NCBI RefSeq assembly: GCF_014266025.1
Contig: NZ_JACMYC010000007.1
Span: 154,994 to 218,993 of the forward strand
Source: Nocardioides deserti
Lineage (GTDB): Bacteria > Actinomycetota > Actinomycetes > Propionibacteriales > Nocardioidaceae
Length of the DNA stretch: 64,000 bases
Reading direction: 5' to 3'
This document shows positions 59,902-64,000 of the stretch, in pieces; within the stretch, counting starts at the first letter, position 1; the number at the start of each line of letters is the position of its first letter. The position numbers and the translations under genes are program-made. The notes below the pieces were generated by a model. The model ran no database searches, was not told where the DNA came from, and was given only the letters and a program-made list of their open reading frames with translations.

Positions 59902-60648
59902 TCAGGGCGTGGTCGGGGCGACGTAGTCCGTGGAGTCGCCGGTGATCACGACGTAGAACCGCTTGCGGCTGGTGGTCGTGGTGACCGAGCCGTCGCTGTT
60001 GCGGGGGCTGACGACGAACGAGGTGTTGTTCTGGGCCGCGGCCGGCGCGCAGTTGGTGGGGATGCCGGTGGCGCCGGTGAAGCTGCACAGGCTGGCGCTG
60101 ATCTCGCCGGAGAACTCCGGGTTCGCGTCCGCGCCGGGGGCCCGGCCGCTGGTGACGGCGTCGCCGTTCTGGTCGACGGTGTTCTGCAGCGCGACCGTGG
60201 CGATGATGCCGTTGTCGGAGAGGTCCTCGTTCGCGTCGAGGTAGACGTTGCCGTTGGCGCGCAGCGAGTTGTCGGGGCTCCCGGCCGGCGCCGTGTTGGC
60301 GAGGGTGGGGTACGCCGTCACGACCTCGAAGCCGCCCGACTGCGCGACGATCGCACCGCTGGCGTCGACGAGCAGCCAGCGGCCCGCGCCGTCGGCACCC
60401 GCAGGACCGGCGGGACCGGCCGGACCGGGCTCGCCGGCGGGCAGCTGCCCGCCCTTGAAGTCCTTCGCCTTCAGCGAGCCGTCGGTGATCTTCGCGCTGC
60501 CGATCGAGTCGCGCGCGATGTCCTGGCCGGTGAGCGAGCCGTTGCGGACGTCCGCGCCGGTGATGGTCATCGCGGCGTACGACGTGCCGCTGGTCGCGAC
60601 GACCAGGGCCGCGACCGAGATGTAGAAGGAGGGAGTGGGTCGACGCAT
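59902..60648 (-). CDS. Secreted collagen-like protein of unknown function
   Basis: 248 residues. Signal-type N-terminus MRRPTPSFYISVAALVVATS, then a short beta-repeat (ITGADVRNGSLTGQDIARDS; IGSAKITDGSLKAKDFKGG), a brief Gly-X-Y stretch GEPGPAGPAGPAGADGAG (about 73-90) and a C-terminal beta-rich domain with two cysteines (SASLCSFTGATGIPTNCAP). This layout is common in actinobacterial surface proteins. GAAGG precedes ATG 60648. It converges with the phosphoesterase gene. Confidence 0.82.
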   Translation of the reverse strand: MRRPTPSFYISVAALVVATSGTSYAAMTITGADVRNGSLTGQDIARDSIGSAKITDGSLKAKDFKGGQLPAGEPGPAGPAGPAGADGAGRWLLVDASGAIVAQSGGFEVVTAYPTLANTAPAGSPDNSLRANGNVYLDANEDLSDNGIIATVALQNTVDQNGDAVTSGRAPGADANPEFSGEISASLCSFTGATGIPTNCAPAAAQNNTSFVVSPRNSDGSVTTTTSRKRFYVVITGDSTDYVAPTTP

Positions 60649-60712
60649 GAGGGAGCACCTTCTCGTGAGGCAGGCCACACCGGCCCGCCGGATACCTGAC
60701 CTTCGGAACCGC

Positions 60713-60739
60713 GGGCGCGCCGGATTGGCCGGCGCGCCC
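60713..60739. terminator. Terminator hairpin downstream of the DUF1330 gene
   Basis: GGGCGCGCCGG and CCGGCGCGCCC form a perfect 11-bp stem with loop ATTGG, about 33 bases after the stop on the minus strand. Confidence 0.75.
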
Positions 60740-60772
60740 GGTCCGTTGGCGGGATCGGCGCTCGAGGCCGCC

Positions 60773-61138
60773 TCAGACGTCGGCCGGGACCGTCGGTTGC
60801 AGCACTGCCTCCACGAGCGCGCCGGCGCGCAACGACGCCCCGGCCTGGTAGTCGGGGTCCGCCACCATCTCGCTGAAGCTCCGCCTGGTCGGGTAGCGCA
60901 CGAGCAGCACCGCGTCCCAGCTCTGGCCAGGCTCCGCGACCAGCGGACTGTCGCCGGTGCCGTAGTAGAGCACCTGGGCCCCCCGCGACTCCGCGTGCAC
61001 ACGGAAGTGCCGCAGGTAGTCCTCGTACTGCCCCCGGCCACCCGGGACGAACCGGAGCAGGTTGAGCATCACCACCGGCTCGTCCGGTGCTGCCTGGAGG
61101 AACGCCTTGAGGTCCTTGCCACGGGGATCGATCGCCAC
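60773..61138 (-). CDS. DUF1330-family protein
   Basis: 121 residues from GTG 61138; the longer frame to 61189 has no better start. The core PVVMLNLLRFVPGGRGQYED and SWDAVLLVRYPTRRSFSEMV match the ferredoxin-like dimeric barrel of DUF1330, with an AGASLRAGALVEAVLQP end. The family is uncharacterised. No clear operon partner. Confidence 0.8.
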   Translation of the reverse strand: MAIDPRGKDLKAFLQAAPDEPVVMLNLLRFVPGGRGQYEDYLRHFRVHAESRGAQVLYYGTGDSPLVAEPGQSWDAVLLVRYPTRRSFSEMVADPDYQAGASLRAGALVEAVLQPTVPADV

Positions 61139-61312
61139 GCCCCCACCCTGGCGCACGGCGCCACGGTGACGGACCGGGGGTCTCGGCATCCGTCGGTGTC
61201 GGCTTCCGCGGCACGCAGCACGAGCACGGAGGGCTTCGTCGCGCCGACCGGAGTCAGCGGAACGCGCAGCCGCGGGCGATGCGGTCGATGTCCATCACGT
61301 CGCAACCCCGGC

Positions 61313-61477
61313 TCAACGGCCGAGCAGGCGGCTGAGGAAGCCGCCCGAGCGCTCGGCCTTCGGGTGGCCGGGGCACCACTGGCCGGCGGGCACGGACGCC
61401 TTGACCTGGGCGACGTGCTGGCCGCAGCCGGCCCAGGTCGTCTTTTGGCAGGTGCGGCAGGTCTTCGGTCGGCACAT
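61313..61477 (-). CDS. Small cysteine-rich protein, 54 residues
   Basis: From ATG 61477 it reads MCRPKTCRTCQKTTWAGCGQ, then HVAQVKASVPAGQWCPGH and ends FLSRLLGR. Cys at 2, 7, 10, 18 and 35 with His 21 and 38 suggest a small zinc-binding knuckle (CRTC). GGAGAA lies upstream. I believe proteins with this MCRP-x-TC-x-x-C-x-x-TTWAGCG start are common in actinobacteria, but I cannot name a characterised family. It follows the MMPL gene on the same strand, separated by a GGT-repeat tract. Confidence 0.75.
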   Translation of the reverse strand: MCRPKTCRTCQKTTWAGCGQHVAQVKASVPAGQWCPGHPKAERSGGFLSRLLGR

Positions 61478-61493
61478 GGGTGTCGTTCTCCTT

Positions 61494-61550
61494 GGTGGTG
61501 GCGGTGGTGGCGGTGGTGGCGGTGGTGGTGGTGGTGGTGGTGGTGGTGGG
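61494..61550. repeat. Triplet repeat tract (GGT/GGC)
   Basis: 57 bp in perfect triplet register: three GGTGGTGGC units (61494-61520) then nine GGT and one GGG (61521-61550). It lies between the MMPL stop (61572) and the mini-protein start (61477), so on the minus-strand RNA it is an ACC-rich leader. Such tracts change length by slippage. Confidence 0.9.
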
Positions 61551-61571
61551 GCGCTGGCGGTCCGTGGACCG

Positions 61572-63773
61572 TCAGTCGTGGGCGAAGGTGATGGTGGGCA
61601 GGATCCGCTTGAGCCAGGCCGGGGTGTACCAGGCGGCGTTGCCGGTGAGGCGGAGCAGGACCGGCAGCAGGACCAGGCGGACGAGGAACGCGTCGAGCAG
61701 GACCGCGACGCCGAGGACGACGCCCATCTCCTTGGGCGGGATGGGGCCGGACAGGGCGAAGGTGAAGAACACCGCGACCATGACGGCGCCGGCGGCGAAG
61801 ATCACCCGGCCGGAGTGGGCGAGCGAGCCGACCATCGCTTCCTTCGGGTCGCCGGTGCGCTCGTAGTGTTCCTTGGCCGAGGCGAGCAGGAAGACGGTGT
61901 AGTCCATGGCGATGGCGAAGATCATCGCGAAGAAGAACACCGGCGCCCACGCGTCGAGGAAGCCCTGGGACTCGAAGCCGAGCAGGTCCGCGCCGTACCC
62001 CTCCTGGAAGACCAGCCGCGCGACGCCGAAGGCCGCGGCGGTGGACAGCAGGCTGGCCAGGGTGCCGAGCAGTGAGATCAGCGGCGCCTGGAGGGCGACG
62101 AGGAGGAGCAGGAAGCCGAGGACGAGGACGACGCCGATGACCAGCGGGGTGGACTCGTCGAGCTGGGTCTTGAGGTCGAGGTTCTCCACCGGGGCGCCGC
62201 CGACGAGGGCGGAGGCCGGGAGGTCGGCGCGGAGCCGGTCGACGGTCTCTCCGAGCTGCGGGTCGGAGGGGTCGACGGTCGGGACCGCCTGGACCATGAC
62301 CAGCCCGCTGTCGTCGGCTGCGGGCATCGGCGGCAGGGCGGCGGCGATGCCGTCGTCGTTCTTGAGCACCTCGGTGGCCGCAGCGGCGTCGGCGTCGTTC
62401 ATGACGAGCTGCAGGGTGCCGGGGGCGCCGTCGCCGAAGGACTCCTGGACCCGGTCGTAGCCGACCCGGGCCGAGGCGTCCTCGGGGAGCACCTTGATCG
62501 AGGGCATGGCGGTCGTGAGCCCGGCGATCGGAGCCGCGAGCGCCAGCAGCACGACCAGGGACGCCAGGCCCCAGACCAGGGGCCGCTTCCAGAGCCGCTC
62601 GCCCCAGGCGGCGAAGCGCGGGGAGCGGTGCTCGCCGGACCTCGACCACGGCAGCGCGAGCTTGTTGATGCGGTCGTCGAGCTTGAACAGCACCAGCGGC
62701 AGCAGGGTGAGGGTGGCGGCGAGGACGAAGAGGACCGAGAGCATGATCCCGCCTGCCATCGAGCGGAATGACGGCGAGGGAACCAGCATCACCGCGGACA
62801 GCGAGATCAGCACGGTCAGGCCGGAGAGCAGGACGGCCTTGCCGGCGGTGTCCATGGTCTGGGCGATCGCCCGCTGCTTGCCGGCGACGTCGGTGCGGCC
62901 GCTGCCGGCGCGCGCAGCGCGGGCGGCGCGGTAGCGGACCACCACGAACAGGGCGTAGTCGATGCCCAGGGCGAGGGCGAACATCATCGCGAAGTTCATC
63001 GCCCAGATGGAGACCGGCACGAGCTCGTTGATGAGCACCAGGGAACCGGCGGAGGCGACGAGTCCGGCGAGGGTGAGGAGCAGCGGGAGGCCGGCGGCGA
63101 CGAGCGCGCCGAAGGCGAGCACCAGGATCGCCAGGGTGACCGGCCAGGACATGAGCTCGGACTTCAGCATCGCGTCGAGGTTGGCCTCGTTGAAGTCGCT
63201 CCACAGCAGCGAGGATCCGGTGGGGTTGACCTCGACGGCGTCGGTGGAAAGCTCTTGCAGCTCGGCCTTGAGGTCGGTGGCGACGCGGACCATCTCGTTG
63301 GTGTCCGCACCGGCGCCGGCGAGCACGATCGCGGTGTCGCCGTCCTGGGAAAGAGTCGCTCCCGGCGTGGGCGCGACCACCTCGGCGATGCGCGGCTCGG
63401 CCTCGAGGACGGCGGTGACCTCGGCCAGGACGTCCTTGCCCTCGCCCTCGGTGACCGGCCCTTCGGTGGAGCGGACGACGACCTGGATGGCGGAGGAGGC
63501 GTTGCCGCCGAAGTGCTCGCGGGCGAGCTCGCGGGCCTCCACGGACTCCGAGCCTTCTGCCTGCCAGCCGGCGCCGGACAGGTTGTGCTCGACCTGGGGC
63601 GCGAAGGCGCCGAGGCCGGCGATGGTCAGCAGCCAGACGACGGTGACGAGCTTGGCGTGGTCGGTGACCCACACGCCGAGGCGGCCCAGGGGCCCCAGGT
63701 CGGCGCTGGCCGGCCGGGTCGAGCCGGGCGAGGAGGGCGGACCCGCGTGGCAGGGCGCCGTCGTGTTGCTCAT
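61572..63773 (-). CDS. MMPL-family RND transporter
   Basis: 733 residues. Two halves each with a large outer loop and a membrane bundle; first bundle NFAMMFALALGIDYALFVVV and second FFAMIFAIAMDYTVFLLASA carry the paired GxDY/MDY motifs (proton relay) of MMPL proteins. N-terminal helix about 38-56. The family exports lipids or small hydrophobic compounds. Shorter than MmpL3, similar to the small actinobacterial MMPL type. GAGAAACGG lies before ATG 63773. The substrate is unknown. Confidence 0.92.
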   Translation of the reverse strand: MSNTTAPCHAGPPSSPGSTRPASADLGPLGRLGVWVTDHAKLVTVVWLLTIAGLGAFAPQVEHNLSGAGWQAEGSESVEARELAREHFGGNASSAIQVVVRSTEGPVTEGEGKDVLAEVTAVLEAEPRIAEVVAPTPGATLSQDGDTAIVLAGAGADTNEMVRVATDLKAELQELSTDAVEVNPTGSSLLWSDFNEANLDAMLKSELMSWPVTLAILVLAFGALVAAGLPLLLTLAGLVASAGSLVLINELVPVSIWAMNFAMMFALALGIDYALFVVVRYRAARAARAGSGRTDVAGKQRAIAQTMDTAGKAVLLSGLTVLISLSAVMLVPSPSFRSMAGGIMLSVLFVLAATLTLLPLVLFKLDDRINKLALPWSRSGEHRSPRFAAWGERLWKRPLVWGLASLVVLLALAAPIAGLTTAMPSIKVLPEDASARVGYDRVQESFGDGAPGTLQLVMNDADAAAATEVLKNDDGIAAALPPMPAADDSGLVMVQAVPTVDPSDPQLGETVDRLRADLPASALVGGAPVENLDLKTQLDESTPLVIGVVLVLGFLLLLVALQAPLISLLGTLASLLSTAAAFGVARLVFQEGYGADLLGFESQGFLDAWAPVFFFAMIFAIAMDYTVFLLASAKEHYERTGDPKEAMVGSLAHSGRVIFAAGAVMVAVFFTFALSGPIPPKEMGVVLGVAVLLDAFLVRLVLLPVLLRLTGNAAWYTPAWLKRILPTITFAHD

Positions 63774-63893
63774 GATGATCCGTTTCTCGTTCGGGTGGGT
63801 TCGTTGTCTGCGTGAGTGCGGGCGGGCCGGGCGGGCGGTCGCCGGCGCCGGTCCTGCGGTGTGTCAGGTCGGGGAGGACGCTCCTATGGTTCG
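63774..63893. other. Gap between the MMPL gene and the transposase end
   Basis: 120 bp, G+C rich and without a convincing ORF or hairpin. One boundary of the insertion element is expected in or near this stretch, but no clear terminal repeat is seen. Confidence 0.4.
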
Positions 63894-64000
63894 TCAAGCA
63901 GTTGCTGGCTGCCTCTGTTCGAGTAGCCGGTAGAGGTCTCTGGCGATGTAGCGCTTGAGGCATCGCTTGATCTCGGGCCCTGTCTTTCCTTCCGCGGTCC
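63894..64000 (-). mobile_element. C-terminus of a transposase, probably IS110 family (partial)
   Basis: The last 35 residues of a minus-strand protein are in the window: TAEGKTGPEIKRCLKRYIAR followed by DLYRLLEQRQPATA and TGA (63896-63894). The EIKRCLKRYIAR helix is characteristic of the C-terminal end of IS110-type transposases. The rest lies beyond 64000. Insertion beside the MMPL gene may mark a local hot spot. Confidence 0.75.

Noticed and set aside
61480..61866. A plus-strand frame starting with a Val/Ala repeat as a membrane protein
   Set aside because: The Val run is only the reading of the GGT repeat, and the rest is antisense to the MMPL gene.

Overview
The window is about 70% G+C and comes from the chromosome of an actinobacterium, most likely a Nocardioides-like member of the Nocardioidaceae. 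The evidence is the actinobacterial order tRNA-Thr, tRNA-Met, rpmG, hadA, hadB ... tRNA-Trp, secE, nusG, rplK, rplA, together with an mce operon, an F420-type (Ddn-like) oxidoreductase, a DUF222/HNH gene, frequent GTG/TTG starts, four-base GTGA/ATGA gene overlaps and many apparently leaderless genes. The genus is an inference from gene content and was not tested by any search.

Left arm (1-21500), metabolic and accessory genes. A DHA2-type MFS exporter is coupled to a MarR regulator, with two matching operator-like inverted repeats over its promoter. Then come pdxH and citA (divergent), a secreted M15-like peptidase, a GNAT protein, a zinc-ribbon membrane protein, serC and a LexA-boxed DUF222/HNH gene. 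Topoisomerase IB lies beside a macro-domain protein. A tightly overlapped minus-strand operon encodes a hydroxyacid-oxoacid transhydrogenase (HOT), a DUF1648 membrane protein, a large FAD/Fe-S dehydrogenase, a 29-residue membrane peptide and a methyltransferase. I read it as 4-hydroxybutyrate oxidation with recovery of D-2-hydroxyglutarate electrons. A decayed GH5 fragment, a tandem NUDIX protein and a geranylgeranyl/menaquinone reductase-like flavoprotein follow.

Centre (21590-44930), core information genes with an insertion. On the minus strand, secE-nusG-rplK-rplA, then rplJ-rplL (with an L10 leader), lead toward rpoB-rpoC. A complete eleven-gene mce lipid-import operon (ATPase, two YrbE permeases, MceA-F, two Mce-associated proteins) sits between rplL and rpoB. 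It has a terminator before it and its own promoter region, and rpoB has two tandem promoters after it. The last mce gene carries a degenerate J-like domain.

Right arm (45000-64000). aspC and an adenosine deaminase family gene are on the plus strand. murB, hadB, hadA, a secreted protein, rpmG and two tRNAs are on the minus strand. Next are an amidase, an LrgA/LrgB pair, tag glycosylase and a pirin. hmgA and fahA form a homogentisate catabolism locus with an unrecognised gene coupled to fahA, in the place where a maleylacetoacetate isomerase would be expected. A Ddn-like oxidoreductase, a metallophosphoesterase, a collagen-like secreted protein, a DUF1330 protein, a cysteine-rich mini-protein with a GGT-repeat leader and an MMPL transporter follow. 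The window ends in the C-terminus of a probable IS110-type transposase.

The most distinctive observations are the mce operon inside the rplJL-rpoBC locus, the HOT/FAD-dehydrogenase operon, the unrecognised hmg/fah protein, the 12-codon ORF with its own promoter and hairpins upstream of the MFS gene, the paired MarR-type operators, and the leaderless LexA-controlled DUF222 gene.
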